From the NCBI GenBank assembly GCA_022837595.1, contig JALHFX010000014.1, positions 1 to 64,000 on the forward strand: DNA of 64,000 nt, read 5' to 3'. Each line of letters starts with the position of its first letter. The stretch's first letter is position 1. The notes beneath the pieces were generated by a model. The model saw only the letters and a program-made list of their open reading frames with translations, had not been told where the DNA came from and made no database searches. A program made the position numbers and the translations under genes. Below, one piece after another: positions 1-9,584 of the stretch. This DNA comes from Propionibacterium sp. (GTDB lineage: Bacteria > Actinomycetota > Actinomycetes > Propionibacteriales > Propionibacteriaceae).

Positions 1-240
1 TGTTCGGGATACGCATCTTCAAGCCCCCATTCGGTGCCTAACGAACGACTCCACTTCAGCGAACTGTAAATGAAGTGTTAATGACTGTAAAACTTACAGT
101 TCGTCCAGGCAACGATAGCAGCCGGACCCTGGTGGCCAAGTTCGTCGCGCTACCAATCGCCTGATCTCGGTTGAGATACGCATGAGTACGAAGGGGAAGA
201 AGGCGCCACCAGAGCTGCAATCGCGTTCGAAGAAATGAAG

Positions 241-286
241 AACGGGTGTGGTTCCGGTTCGCATGGAACCGAAAACCACACCCGTT
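241..286 (-). terminator. Rho-independent terminator of ptsI
   Basis: Two arms of about 20 bases (AACGGGTGTGGTT at one end, AACCACACCCGTT at the other) form a long hairpin with a small loop 20 bases after the ptsI stop. On the minus strand a T-rich run follows. The 240 bases to its left show no convincing gene; the only ORF there begins inside this hairpin. Confidence 0.85.
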
Positions 287-305
287 CGTGTTTAGTCGAG
301 TCAGA

Positions 306-2003
306 TCACAGCAGATCGAGCAGTGCTGGTGCGATCAGCCTCTCCACCGCAGCCTTCGCATCGGCAGCTGTCGGTGCATCGACAGCGAAAGCAGCCATCT
401 GCTGACAGGTGGCGAGGTCATGCAGGCGCAATGCCGCACGTACCGTGCCGACCTTGCTCGGGGCCATCGACAGCGAGGTGACGCCCAGACCGACCAAAAC
501 CAGCGCCAGTAGGGGATCGCCGCCGGCCTCGCCGCAAACGCCTACCGGCTTGCCGGTGGCGCGTCCGCCGTCACAGGTGCTGCGGACCATTGCCAGCAAA
601 GCGGGCTGCCAGGGGCTCAGCAGCGGTGCCAGGGCACCTTGCATACGGTCGGCAGCCAACGTGTACTGCGACAGATCGTTGGTGCCGATCGACACAAAGT
701 CGACCAGCGAGAGCAGCCTGTTGGCCATGATCGCCGCGCTCGGGATCTCGACCATGATGCCGACCTTCGGCAGCCCGTAGGGACGAACCTTGGCATCGAA
801 CCACTTGGCTTCTTCGAGCGTGGCGACCATCGGCGCCATCACGCGCAGGTCGGACTTGCTGCCGGTGGCCTTATATGCCGCAGCCAAGGCCTCGAGCTGG
901 GTGTCGAGAAGATCCTCGCGAACCATGCTCAGGCGAAGTCCACGGCGTCCGAGCGCAGGGTTCTCTTCCTCGCCAAGGTCGGCGAAGGCGAGCGGCTTGT
1001 CTGCTCCGGCGTCCAGGGTGCGGACGACGACTCGACGCTCCCCGAACGCCTCGAGCACCTCGGTGTAGGTCTGAGTCTGTTCTTCGAGCGTGGGCGCGGT
1101 GTCGCGTTCCAAGAAGAGGAACTCGGTGCGGAACAGTCCGGAACCCTCGAGGTCGTAGGCCGCAGCCTTGCGAGCATCGTCGGCGGTACCGATATTGGCC
1201 AGCAGCTTCACCTTATGGCCGTCGCGAGTCGCGCCTTCGCCACTGGAACCGGCGAGTGCGGCAGCACGGCGCCGCGAACGCTCCGCGAGCTGCTCGACTT
1301 CTTCGGTCGTGGGGGAGATGATGACCTCGCCCACGCCTCCGTCGATCGCGAGCACGCTGCCGACCGTGATGGCGTCCGCGCCCTTGGTCTGGACAACAGC
1401 CGGGATAGCCAACTGGGCCGCCAGGATGGCGGTGTGGCTGGTCGGCCCACCCTCGGAGGTGATGATGCCCAGGACGATATCCTTCGACAAGGTCGCCGTC
1501 TCGGCTGGAGCCAGGTCGCGCGCGACCAGGATCGATGGGGTGACCAGATCGGGGACACCAGGTGCCGGTAGACCACGCAGCTCGCAGATCGTCCGATCGC
1601 GAACATCGTAGAGGTCGGTGACGCGTTCGGCCATGTAGCCGCCCAGCTGGGTGAGCATCGCCGCGTACTGTTCGACGGCATCGTGCACAGCCTTGGTGAT
1701 GCCGGTGCCCTTCTTGAGCTCCTTGTCGATCGACTTCGCGAGCCCTCGGTCAGTGGCTAATTGTGCAGTGGTCTCGAGGATCGGCTTGGTTGATTCCGGA
1801 GCGTGCTCCGCTTTGGCCAGTAGCGCTGTTCCAACGGCCTTCATAGCATCGCGAACCCGTTGGCCGTCGGCAACCGCATCGGTGCTCGGCGGCTCCGAGG
1901 TATCAACGCCGGGAGCCGGGATAATCAAGACCGCGGGGCCCGAGGCAGTCCCCGCGGAGACACCGATGCCGTGCAGAATCTGATGCGCTGGAGTGTTGCT
2001 CAT
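306..2003 (-). CDS. ptsI: PTS enzyme I (phosphoenolpyruvate-protein phosphotransferase)
   Basis: Cytoplasmic enzyme that takes phosphate from phosphoenolpyruvate and passes it to HPr, the first step of sugar uptake by the phosphotransferase system. The 565-residue length is normal. The phosphohistidine motif GGPTSHTAI is present with His190, and the PEP-binding half carries SIGTNDLSQY and the VGVCGEAGGDP stretch with the catalytic Cys. The ATG at 2003 has a good ribosome site (AAAGGAAG, about 7 bases upstream). It lies 87 bases after the stop of the sugar permease gene on the same strand, so the two are probably co-transcribed, and a hairpin terminator follows. The sequence looks intact. Confidence 0.97.
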   Translation of the reverse strand: MSNTPAHQILHGIGVSAGTASGPAVLIIPAPGVDTSEPPSTDAVADGQRVRDAMKAVGTALLAKAEHAPESTKPILETTAQLATDRGLAKSIDKELKKGTGITKAVHDAVEQYAAMLTQLGGYMAERVTDLYDVRDRTICELRGLPAPGVPDLVTPSILVARDLAPAETATLSKDIVLGIITSEGGPTSHTAILAAQLAIPAVVQTKGADAITVGSVLAIDGGVGEVIISPTTEEVEQLAERSRRRAAALAGSSGEGATRDGHKVKLLANIGTADDARKAAAYDLEGSGLFRTEFLFLERDTAPTLEEQTQTYTEVLEAFGERRVVVRTLDAGADKPLAFADLGEEENPALGRRGLRLSMVREDLLDTQLEALAAAYKATGSKSDLRVMAPMVATLEEAKWFDAKVRPYGLPKVGIMVEIPSAAIMANRLLSLVDFVSIGTNDLSQYTLAADRMQGALAPLLSPWQPALLAMVRSTCDGGRATGKPVGVCGEAGGDPLLALVLVGLGVTSLSMAPSKVGTVRAALRLHDLATCQQMAAFAVDAPTAADAKAAVERLIAPALLDLL

Positions 2004-2090
2004 ATGTTTTCTTCCTTTGGCTTGAGGGACCTCTTCGTAGGCGGATGCGATCCCGCGACTGCTGCAAGTTGCGTTGTCAGACTATTCTTA

Positions 2091-4157
2091 TCAATGTTCG
2101 ACATCAATGACAGGTTCTCCAGCAGAAACCTCTGCACCGAGGCGAGGCGTGACCGAGCCGAGCGCCTTTGTGTTGGTCACCGCGAGGATAACCGTGGTGT
2201 CGAAGCCTGCGCGCCGCACGGCGTCGAGATCAACGGTGGCCAGCAGGTCACCGGCGTTGACCCGCTGTTTCTTCTCGACTGCAATCTCAAAGCCTTCGCC
2301 ATCCATCCGCACGGTGTCGATGCCGATGTGGACGAGCACCTCGACGCCGTCGTCACTCTTGATGCCGAAGGCGTGTCCGGTCTTGGCAACTGTCATCATC
2401 GTGCCGGAGATCGGGGCGACTACGCGTCCATCGGCGGGAATGACCCCGACCCCTTCACCCAAGACCTTGGAGGCGAAAACAGCGTCGTTGACGTTCTCGA
2501 GTGCGACGACCTCACCAGTGACCGGGGAGACGATCTCTGTAGTCTCCTCTGCCGGCTCGGTTGGTGCGGCCCCTTCGGCGGCAGCTGCGGCGGTAGCGGT
2601 AGCGGCAGCGACGGCCGGAAGTGCGGATTCGGCGGCGTGTTCTTCGGCAGCCTGTTCGCGGGCGGCTTTGTCTTCAGCCTTCTGCTCGGGAGTGCGGTAG
2701 TCGAAGATGATGATGAGGATCATCGAGACGAAGAAGGCAACAGCGATGGCGATGATGTAGACCCACATCGGGCTGAAGATCGGGATCGTCAACAGCGAGG
2801 TGAATGCGAAGGTCGAAGCCTTCACACCGCCGAATGGGGTGCCGAGAATGGCGATGACCAGGCCTCCGGAGAAGCAGCCCACCAGCATCCGCGGGTAGAT
2901 GCGCTTGAAGCGCAGATGAATGCCGTACAGCGACGGTTCGGAGATACCACCGAACAAGCCGGCAACGAGTGCGCCGCTGGCGGTCTGACGCATAGTGACG
3001 TCCCGATCGCGCATCGACAAGAAGAGCACACCGGCGGTAGCGCCGAAGCAAGCGAAGTTCCATGCGCCCATTGGGCCCTGAATGAAGTCGTAGCCGAGGG
3101 TGTTCAGGTTCATCAGCATCAATGCGTTTAGCGGCCAGTGCAGGCCCAACGGCACCAAGAACGGATAGAGCATCGGGATCAATAGCGCGAAGACGAATGG
3201 TGCGTTGCCGTTCAACCACGCGAGGCCATTACCCAGACCGCCACCGATCCAGATGCCAAGCGGGCCGATAAGGAAAGCGGTCAACGGAATCATGATGGCC
3301 ATCGAGAAGAATGGCACGAAAACCATCTGAATGTTCTCGGGGAAGATCTTCTTCAGCCCCTTGTAGATCAGGCCGAGTACCGCGACCATAATCAACGGGA
3401 CGAAAACCTGACCGGAGTAGTCATTCAGCTGCATCGGTAGGCCGAAGATATCGGCGACACACGACTGGGTGCCCAGCGTTTCATTGACGGTGCAGACCGT
3501 AGTTGGGAAACGCTCCGGATCATTCAGGCTCACGAATTCGGGTGTCATCAGCGCGCCCATGATCGCAGCGCCCACCCACGGATCCACGTCCAGCTTCTTC
3601 GAGGCGTTGTAGGCGACCATGATCGGCAGGAAGTAGAAAACGCTGCGCCACATCGCGTCAACGAAGATCCACGTCGCCGGCTTGTCTGCGGCTCGGAAGT
3701 CGACGACGCCCAGGGCGTCGAGGACCGCAGCGAAAGCGATGATCAGGGATGCGCCCAGCAAGACGCCGAGCAGCGGTCGGAATGAATCGGAGAGATATTC
3801 GAAGAAGTTGTCTAGCCAGGCGACCTTACCGCGCGGACCACCGGCCCGGGCTGCCGCCTTGACGTCGGCGTCCGAGCTCTTCTTGGCGCCCAACGAGCCC
3901 ATCGATGGCAGCGCCATGATGTCGGCGAACATCGACTGCACCGCACCGCCGATGACTACTTGTAGGCGGTCGCCGCTTTGCGGGACGACACCCATGACAC
4001 CGGGCACCTTCTCCAGCGCCGCCTGATCTACCAGCGAGGCGTCGTTGAGCTGGAACCGAAGACGGGTTGCGCAATGCGTGAGACTCTGAATGTTTCCGGC
4101 GCCGCCAGAATTGGCAACGATTTGTTCTGCGGACGATTGCCCGACTGTTGACTCCAT
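2091..4157 (-). CDS. PTS permease EIIBCA, beta-glucoside/sucrose family
   Basis: Membrane permease that imports and phosphorylates a sugar in one step. Domains run IIB, IIC, IIA: the IIB phosphocysteine is Cys29 in THCATRLRF; the IIC part has many membrane helices and the family stretch GGISEPSLYGIHLR; an Ala/Glu-rich linker follows; the IIA domain contains PVTGEV and the phosphohistidine in VLVHIGIDT. The order and the IIC motif fit the Bgl/Scr family better than PtsG, so the sugar (beta-glucoside, sucrose, trehalose or glucose) cannot be fixed. The ATG at 4157 is chosen because GGGGA lies 7 bases upstream; the ATG at 4163 is too close to it. ptsI follows. No antiterminator gene or RAT-like site is visible nearby. 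Confidence 0.93.
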   Translation of the reverse strand: MESTVGQSSAEQIVANSGGAGNIQSLTHCATRLRFQLNDASLVDQAALEKVPGVMGVVPQSGDRLQVVIGGAVQSMFADIMALPSMGSLGAKKSSDADVKAAARAGGPRGKVAWLDNFFEYLSDSFRPLLGVLLGASLIIAFAAVLDALGVVDFRAADKPATWIFVDAMWRSVFYFLPIMVAYNASKKLDVDPWVGAAIMGALMTPEFVSLNDPERFPTTVCTVNETLGTQSCVADIFGLPMQLNDYSGQVFVPLIMVAVLGLIYKGLKKIFPENIQMVFVPFFSMAIMIPLTAFLIGPLGIWIGGGLGNGLAWLNGNAPFVFALLIPMLYPFLVPLGLHWPLNALMLMNLNTLGYDFIQGPMGAWNFACFGATAGVLFLSMRDRDVTMRQTASGALVAGLFGGISEPSLYGIHLRFKRIYPRMLVGCFSGGLVIAILGTPFGGVKASTFAFTSLLTIPIFSPMWVYIIAIAVAFFVSMILIIIFDYRTPEQKAEDKAAREQAAEEHAAESALPAVAAATATAAAAAEGAAPTEPAEETTEIVSPVTGEVVALENVNDAVFASKVLGEGVGVIPADGRVVAPISGTMMTVAKTGHAFGIKSDDGVEVLVHIGIDTVRMDGEGFEIAVEKKQRVNAGDLLATVDLDAVRRAGFDTTVILAVTNTKALGSVTPRLGAEVSAGEPVIDVEH

Positions 4158-4549
4158 AGTCATTTCCCCAAAATGCCGTAGGACCACGCCCGGGCCTGAG
4201 GGTCAATCGGCCAGAGACGCACGCAACGTTGATACGGTTCGGGCCTGCTTCTCAGGAGTAACGATCCGGGGTGAGCTGATGGGCTCAAATGGCAACTTAA
4301 CACGGTGATTCTGCTGGTCGCAAGGATTAGAGAAGGTTCTCAGCGTTCCTTATGGCATGGACGTGAGTGTGCCTCAAAGACGTGTTGACTGCTGTGGCTT
4401 TGTGTCGCTTTGGGGACGAAAAACCTGCGAAACGCTGCGCGGTTTGATATCGGCGGTTTGATGTTGGCGGTCCATTGCTCAGCACACAGGCTCAGCCAGA
4501 TTCGAACACAATCTCGCGGCGCAGTCTGCGAAATCGCGCTGTTCATCGG
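4158..4549. other. Intergenic region upstream of the PTS genes
   Basis: About 390 bases between the permease start and tRNA-Leu. It must hold the promoter of the leftward PTS pair. Short ORFs on both strands look like chance readings. I see no clear operator or riboswitch. Confidence 0.5.
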
Positions 4550-4631
4550 TACCGGAGAAGGGACTCGAACCCTCACGCCTTGCGGCACAGGAACCTAAAT
4601 CCTGCGTGTCTGCCAATTCCACCACTCCGGC
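4550..4631 (-). tRNA. tRNA-Leu (anticodon TAG)
   Basis: The minus strand folds as a class II tRNA: acceptor GCCGGAG pairs with CTCCGGT, the anticodon loop TTTAGGT gives TAG, a variable arm is present, and the T-arm reads GGTTCGAGTCC. The discriminator base is A and no CCA is encoded. The position just upstream of the peroxiredoxin gene is unremarkable and shows no insertion. Confidence 0.95.
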
Positions 4632-4661
4632 GCATCCCCTGAATGGGGAGGCGGGCCTAGT

Positions 4662-5147
4662 CTACAGATGAAGCAGCCCCAGGTCGCGCCGCAACCGATT
4701 GACGTGACCGGTCGCTCGAACATTGTACTGGGCGAGTTTGATCGTCCCCGCGCCATGGTCGTCCACGTCGATCAAGAAAGTTGAGCGTAGTACGCCTTCA
4801 ATCGGTTTTCCGTACAGCATTCGGGTTCCCCAAGCGTCGTACGCCTGCAGAACCTCGTGAGTCTGGTCCGAAAGCAGCGTGATCTTCAACTCCTTGCGTT
4901 GACGGAACATCGCCAGCTTTTCGGGTGCATCCGGTGAAATCCCGATCACGTCGATGCCAGCTTCGAGGAAGTCATCACGAGCATCGGAGAAATCGACGGC
5001 TTGAGTGGTGCAACCGGGCGTCATCGCGGCGGGGTAGAAGTAGACAACGACCTTGCGGGCGGCGAAATCCGACAGCGATACCAGTTTCCCGTCCGCATCA
5101 GGCAGAGTGAAGGCGGGAGCAGCCTGTCCAGCGACCAGTTGGCTCAT
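4662..5147 (-). CDS. bcp: Peroxiredoxin, Bcp/PrxQ type
   Basis: Thiol peroxidase that reduces hydrogen peroxide and organic peroxides in the cytoplasm, normally recycled by thioredoxin. The 161-residue thioredoxin-fold protein has the peroxidatic motif MTPGCTTQ with Cys46 after the YFYPA strand, and the GISPDAPEKL and TLLSDQ stretches of the family. Only one cysteine is seen, so this is a 1-Cys form that needs an external thiol for resolution. The ATG at 5147 is preferred over one 13 codons upstream because AAGGTG sits about 7 bases before it. It is a lone gene next to tRNA-Leu. Confidence 0.93.
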   Translation of the reverse strand: MSQLVAGQAAPAFTLPDADGKLVSLSDFAARKVVVYFYPAAMTPGCTTQAVDFSDARDDFLEAGIDVIGISPDAPEKLAMFRQRKELKITLLSDQTHEVLQAYDAWGTRMLYGKPIEGVLRSTFLIDVDDHGAGTIKLAQYNVRATGHVNRLRRDLGLLHL

Positions 5148-5265
5148 GGCCAACACCTTAGTGATAATCGGTCGGAGTCGCCGCATCTGTCAGATCATGC
5201 GAGGACCCATCTGAAGGGAATAGGCTGAGTTCGGCAGTGATCGATCACACAATCGGGAGGGCATC

Positions 5266-5592
5266 GTGGCCTCGAGGGAACAAACCCCGGAGCAGATCCG
5301 GGCTGAAATCGCCGCTTCTCGGCATGCAATGACTGTCGGCATTGAGGGGCTGATATCGGAGGTTCACCCGACGGCGATCAAGAACCACGCCGAGGAGGCC
5401 GTCAATCAGACGGTTCAAGATGCCAAGCAGGCTATTTACGACAAGGTCGACGAGTCGCGGCGGTTCTTCGCCGACGACGCGGGCGTTCGTTGGGACAACA
5501 TCGGCACGATCGGTCTGATCGCTGGGGCTGTCGCAGCCGCAGCAGGAGCCTTGTCGGGTGTCTCGGCGCTTGTGCGGAAGATTGCCAGGTGA
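5266..5592 (+). CDS. DUF3618 family small membrane protein
   Basis: A 108-residue protein with the DUF3618 opening (TPEQIRAEIAASRHAM), a central helical stretch, and one membrane segment near residues 78-102 (IGLIAGAVAAAAGALSGVSA). Actinobacteria commonly have such proteins; their role is unknown and an envelope location is inferred. The GTG at 5266 follows GGGAGG by 5 bases. Its stop overlaps the start of the GroES-like gene, so the two are translationally coupled. Confidence 0.85.
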   Translation: MASREQTPEQIRAEIAASRHAMTVGIEGLISEVHPTAIKNHAEEAVNQTVQDAKQAIYDKVDESRRFFADDAGVRWDNIGTIGLIAGAVAAAAGALSGVSALVRKIAR

Positions 5593-5999
5593 GCGGAGAG
5601 GACCAAGCTCCCGGCGAGCTGGAACCCGACGAGGACGAGGCTGCTGGCGTGGCACCAAAGGCTAGGGCAGACGAGTCCAATACTTCGGTGCTCCCGATCC
5701 GGATGCTGCACGACCGCATCCTGGTGGATACCGACGATGAGTCGGGGGAGCGGCGTAGTACTGGCGGGATTTTGATCCCCGCCACTGTGCAGATGGGGCG
5801 TCGGCTTTCCTGGGCGAAGGTGCTGGCCATCGGCTCCAGCGTGCGCACCGTGAAGCTTGGCGACCGGGTGCTCTTCGATCCTGCCGAGCGCGCAGAGGTC
5901 GAACTGCGCGGCAAGAGCTACCTGTTGTTGCGTGAACGCGATGTTCACGCGGTCGCCGCCGAGCGTGTCCAAGACAGCGAAACTGGCCTCTACCTATGA
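5589..5999 (+). CDS. GroES-like (Cpn10-fold) protein
   Basis: A 136-residue protein whose residues from about 37 on resemble the GroES beta-barrel: PIRMLHDRILV, GGILIPATVQ, AKVLAIGSSV, GDRVLF and a C-terminal YLLLRERDVHAV. An acidic N-terminal extension of about 35 residues is unusual for true GroES, so this is probably a GroES-related paralogue, not the main co-chaperonin. No groEL is adjacent. The GTG at 5589 overlaps the TGA of the DUF3618 gene (GTGA). Confidence 0.8.
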   Translation: MSGEDQAPGELEPDEDEAAGVAPKARADESNTSVLPIRMLHDRILVDTDDESGERRSTGGILIPATVQMGRRLSWAKVLAIGSSVRTVKLGDRVLFDPAERAEVELRGKSYLLLRERDVHAVAAERVQDSETGLYL

Positions 6000-6053
6000 G
6001 GGACGATTCGATTTCGCATCATTAAGGAGTTGCGCTAAAGTTATCTCTCGCGC

Positions 6054-6405
<352 letters not shown>

Positions 6406-6516
6406 GGCTAAAATTGTAGTGGGCATGCCATGGAAGTACCAGCCGTACAAATATTTTCTTAGTCAATTCACGTGCAACGCTTGCTGAATCATTGGCTCTG
6501 CCAATACTCTCTTAGC
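6406..6516. promoter_or_regulatory. Divergent promoter region of the two HTH genes
   Basis: The 111 bases between the two regulator starts hold a leftward TACAAT 7 bases before the ATG at 6405. They also hold a rightward TTGCTG, 18 bases, TACTCT ending 6 bases before the ATG at 6517. Both starts lack ribosome sites. The layout resembles a CI/Cro-type switch; operators are not obvious by eye. Confidence 0.5.
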
Positions 6517-6771
6517 ATGGCTACTACGCAACGATGTCGTATCTGGATCGGGAAGAACGTGAGGGCCGAGGCCGCCAGGCAGGGCTGGCGGCAGCAAGAT
6601 CTGGCCGGTCTGCTCGGCGTTACTCAAGGTTCTATCTCGTGCCGGCTATCGGGACAGACTCCCTTCACCGCCGACGAGCTGGCGATTTTGGCCGAGGCCT
6701 TTGGGGTACCGGTCTCACTTCTGTACGAGCCGGTGGCTGACTCAACCGTGATCAGGGGAGGGGCCCGATGA
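6517..6771 (+). CDS. XRE-family regulator, first gene of the replication operon
   Basis: An 84-residue protein with a helix-turn-helix around residues 24-55 (WRQQDLAGLLGVTQGSISCRL) and a C-terminal segment like the paired gene (FTADELAILAEAFGV). It probably represses or activates the shared promoter. The ATG at 6517 follows a promoter-like TACTCT by 6 bases, again suggesting leaderless translation; an upstream in-frame ATG at 6472 has no support. Its stop overlaps the ATG of the next gene (ATGA). The homologue in element B is at 52406. Confidence 0.8.
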   Translation: MATTQRCRIWIGKNVRAEAARQGWRQQDLAGLLGVTQGSISCRLSGQTPFTADELAILAEAFGVPVSLLYEPVADSTVIRGGAR

Positions 6772-7848
6772 CCAGCGAGTATTTTGTCGTCCGTCGTGGC
6801 TCGACGGCGTTGTCGAATGATGTGATTCGCGACAAGGGCTTGTCGTATGACGCGATCGGCTTGTTGTTGGTGATGTTGACGATGCCTGCGGGTGCTCCGA
6901 TGGGTTACCGCAATTTGGTCGGGCGGGGCGCTGGCGAGAAGTCTGTTCGGGAGGCGCTTGGTGATCTTGAGGCTCGCGGTTTCCGGTGGCGTCTGACGGT
7001 CCGCAAGCGGAACCGGCTGCGCACGGTTGTGATCGTCTACGACCAGCCGACCGACGAGAGCACCGCGCTCGCCGACGGACAGCGACTGGCTTGCACGGAT
7101 CAGGTCACTGTCGCGAGTACCTGCATCAAGAACGAGCAAAAGCCCTTGTCATTGTGTGCAGACCATGCTGCCGCCCACAACGACAAGGCCAAATACGACG
7201 AGAGCGTGGCTGATCAAGACGATTCCGGTAAAACCCCTAGTCGCTGTGTGCAGACCTTACGGCGGCCTCGGCCGAGTGTGGCGGCGGTACGGTCTGCACA
7301 ACCATCTAACGATGGTTCCAATGGTTGGGAAACTAACGTTTCCCAACCAAACCAAACCAAACCCCCGCGCCCGATCAAACCGGCCGCACCCGACCCGCCG
7401 GATGCCGCCAGTGCCGGACGTCGATAGCGTCGACTGGGATGTGGTGGTCTCGTGCCTGCCGCCGGCGATGCGCAATCTGGAGGCGTCCGCGGTCCCGGTG
7501 ATCGCGAATGCCCTGCGGGAGCGGCTGGATGCCGGTTGGGAGCCGGAGAAGCTGTACGCAACGTTGGCCGGTAACGCGCTGCCCCGGCAGGTCGACAACC
7601 TGCCGGGTTTGGTCGCGTACCGGATTAGAACGATCCCGATCAATCCGCCACGCCGCAGCCCTCGACGCACGGTCAAAGCCGAGGCTCCTGCCGAACCTGC
7701 CGGCGCGGTGGTGGTGCCGCTGGCGCTACGTAAGCGTGCGGAGGCACGGTCGGCCCGCTCACCCGACGCGGGGAAGCCGCTGTCGTGGTGGATCGAGCGG
7801 TTCCCTGGGACCGTGCCGGTCGGTGAAGGCGAAGGAGGCCCGGAATGA
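6768..7848 (+). pseudogene. Replication-initiator-like winged-helix gene, split by a frameshift
   Basis: The N-terminal 200 or so residues are read from 6768 (MTSEYFVVRRGSTALSNDVI; winged-helix core through GRGAGEKSVREALGDLE). The C-terminal part is read in another frame up to 7848 (DWDVVVSCLPPAMRN, LATLAGNALP-like stretch, SWWIERFPG). The intact homologue in element B (52642-53757, 371 residues) is one frame, so this copy is interrupted. The switch point falls at or near three CCAAA repeats and a C5 run at 7347-7366; one extra CCAAA unit would restore the frame. The N-terminus is built like phage replisome organisers, but the role in DNA replication is an inference from family and place. Confidence 0.75.
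7347..7366 (+). repeat. CCAAA x3 plus C5 tract in the split replication gene
   Basis: Three tandem CCAAA units (7347-7361) run into five C residues. Slippage by +1 unit, -2 units or -1 C would join the two reading frames of the replication-like gene. Confidence 0.8.
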
Positions 7849-9296
7849 ACGACTTCCTGGTCACCCGGCTGTGGCTGGCTGAGGTCGCGACGATGGCGCA
7901 GCGCACGGTTCTGGGCACCTTGGCCTTCAAGGCCGACGTCTCGGGTTCGGCGACGCTGACGAAGACCGGGATCGCGACGAGCGCGGGGGTTTCGGTACGC
8001 TCGGTAGGGGACCACCTCGACGCGCTGGCCGACGGTGGTTGGATCACGATCGCGAAGGCCCGATCGGCCGATGGCCGCTTTAACGGTGCGTCGACGTATC
8101 GGCTGACCGGCCTGCTCGATCCGCATCATGGTCAGGCGGCAATCCTGACCGCGTCACAATTGCCTCCTGATAAATTGGTGGGGCGAGCGAAAGGCTTACG
8201 GTTCGATCCGGACCGAGTGGGCCCGGCCTGGGCATGGCGGGCACCGACCCGGGTCGCTCCCGAGCGAATATTCCTCGCCTCGATGGCGTTGCTGAGCGAT
8301 GCGCGCGGCGTCTGCTTGGCCCCGAGATCAACGATCGCGGACCGGTCGTTGATGTCGCGGCGATCGGCCGACCGGGTACTGAGGGAGCTGGAACACCGAC
8401 GACTGGTCGGCCGTGAACCCCGCAGGCGTGGGCAACGCGCCGCGGAGGCCCGGTTGGCCTTCACCCCGAAGTTCCTGAGGTTGGCCCGTCCGGTCTCGAT
8501 GGCCACCTCCGGCGTCATCGAACGGCCACCGCAGGCGCAAGCTGTCACAGAGATTGTGCAGGACGGTGACGGGCTGAGACGCCAGCTGGCCGCCGCGATA
8601 GCGTCCAACTGGTCATGCGCCCAGGCGAACGCGGTCGCCGAACTCATCATTGATTGGGCGAATAGCCGCACCCGCCTGTTGGTGTCCCGTCGGGTAGGTA
8701 TGTCGAGGCGCCAAGCGATCGCTGACATTATCGTGCTGGCGTGGATTGTGGTGCAGGAGTGCGCTGATGACCTTGTACAGGCCCGGAATCCGTGGGGTCT
8801 GCTGGCGACTATCGTGGCGCGGCGGGCAGCCAGCCAGGACGAGATCGACCGTGGTGTGGTCGATCTTGGTGAGGCGGGCAAGGTCCAGGCGTTCACCACG
8901 GTGGACGATGATCGCCGGCTCGAAGCACACGCACCTGCACTCGACCAGCAGCTACGCGGCACCGTGCTCGGTATGGACGACCTCGCTGACGCCCCGACCA
9001 TGGACATGCTCGTCGGGCACCTCGCATCGGTCGGCGTCGATCCCGGCCTTGCCTGGCCTGTGCTGTGCCGCTGCGTCGAGATCTCCTTGTCGGTGCAGAA
9101 CTCGCGCCGCCACACGCTGGCCAGAGCCGACTTCCAGCTCGAAGCCCTGGGCCTGACCCCCGACCAGGCGTCCGCGTGGATGAACCTGGTCATCGGCACA
9201 CGACGAGGCGGCCACGAATCGTCCGCGCTGGCGAATATCACCCGGCTGGGGGAGGCCATCCCGCGAACCTGGCTCGACACCATCACGGCCGCATGA
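7845..9296 (+). CDS. Two-wHTH replication/partition-like protein
   Basis: A 483-residue protein with two predicted winged-helix regions: residues about 20-75 (TLTKTGIATSAGVSVRSVGDHL) and 140-200 (APRSTIADRSLMSRRSADRV, then LEHRRLVGREPRR). A helical C-terminal half follows. Its start overlaps the previous stop (ATGA), as in element B, where a 483-residue homologue has the same partner. The conserved coupling suggests that both act together on element DNA, probably in replication or its control. The exact function is unknown. Confidence 0.75.
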   Translation: MNDFLVTRLWLAEVATMAQRTVLGTLAFKADVSGSATLTKTGIATSAGVSVRSVGDHLDALADGGWITIAKARSADGRFNGASTYRLTGLLDPHHGQAAILTASQLPPDKLVGRAKGLRFDPDRVGPAWAWRAPTRVAPERIFLASMALLSDARGVCLAPRSTIADRSLMSRRSADRVLRELEHRRLVGREPRRRGQRAAEARLAFTPKFLRLARPVSMATSGVIERPPQAQAVTEIVQDGDGLRRQLAAAIASNWSCAQANAVAELIIDWANSRTRLLVSRRVGMSRRQAIADIIVLAWIVVQECADDLVQARNPWGLLATIVARRAASQDEIDRGVVDLGEAGKVQAFTTVDDDRRLEAHAPALDQQLRGTVLGMDDLADAPTMDMLVGHLASVGVDPGLAWPVLCRCVEISLSVQNSRRHTLARADFQLEALGLTPDQASAWMNLVIGTRRGGHESSALANITRLGEAIPRTWLDTITAA

Positions 9297-9304
9297 CCCT
9301 GCAG

Positions 9305-9514
9305 TCAATCGACCAGCACATAGTCGGCGATGTGCCGCATCGTCGTCAGGGTCGCCCGCCACAAGTGGAACTGGGACGGACAGTTGGCCAGGATCGCTCG
9401 AGCCTGCGCCTCGGACTCGAACAGCCTCGCCGTCGGACGTAGATCAGACCCCCAATCGGTATCCGGTAACGGCGCCACCAGCCACACGGTCGTCACGTCG
9501 CGATCCTTCACCAC
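9305..9514 (-). CDS. Small conserved element protein (69 aa)
   Basis: A short protein with the conserved core SDLRPTARLFESEAQA and FHLWRATLT. A second intact copy is in element C (56301-56519) and a broken copy is in element B (55206-55363), so it is a real family gene of these elements. Its function is unknown. The GTG at 9514 is chosen because GGAGG lies 7 bases upstream and because the homologue has a similar length; the frame stays open further but without a good start. Confidence 0.65.
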   Translation of the reverse strand: MVKDRDVTTVWLVAPLPDTDWGSDLRPTARLFESEAQARAILANCPSQFHLWRATLTTMRHIADYVLVD

Positions 9515-9584
9515 ACCCCAACCTCCATCCGAATCAGACCCCTGTCGCTGAGAGTGTGCGCACCCCGGGTCGCACATCTCGGTC

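Noticed and set aside
94..279. Minus-strand ORF at the left edge
   Set aside because: It starts inside the ptsI terminator hairpin and has no ribosome site or recognisable content.
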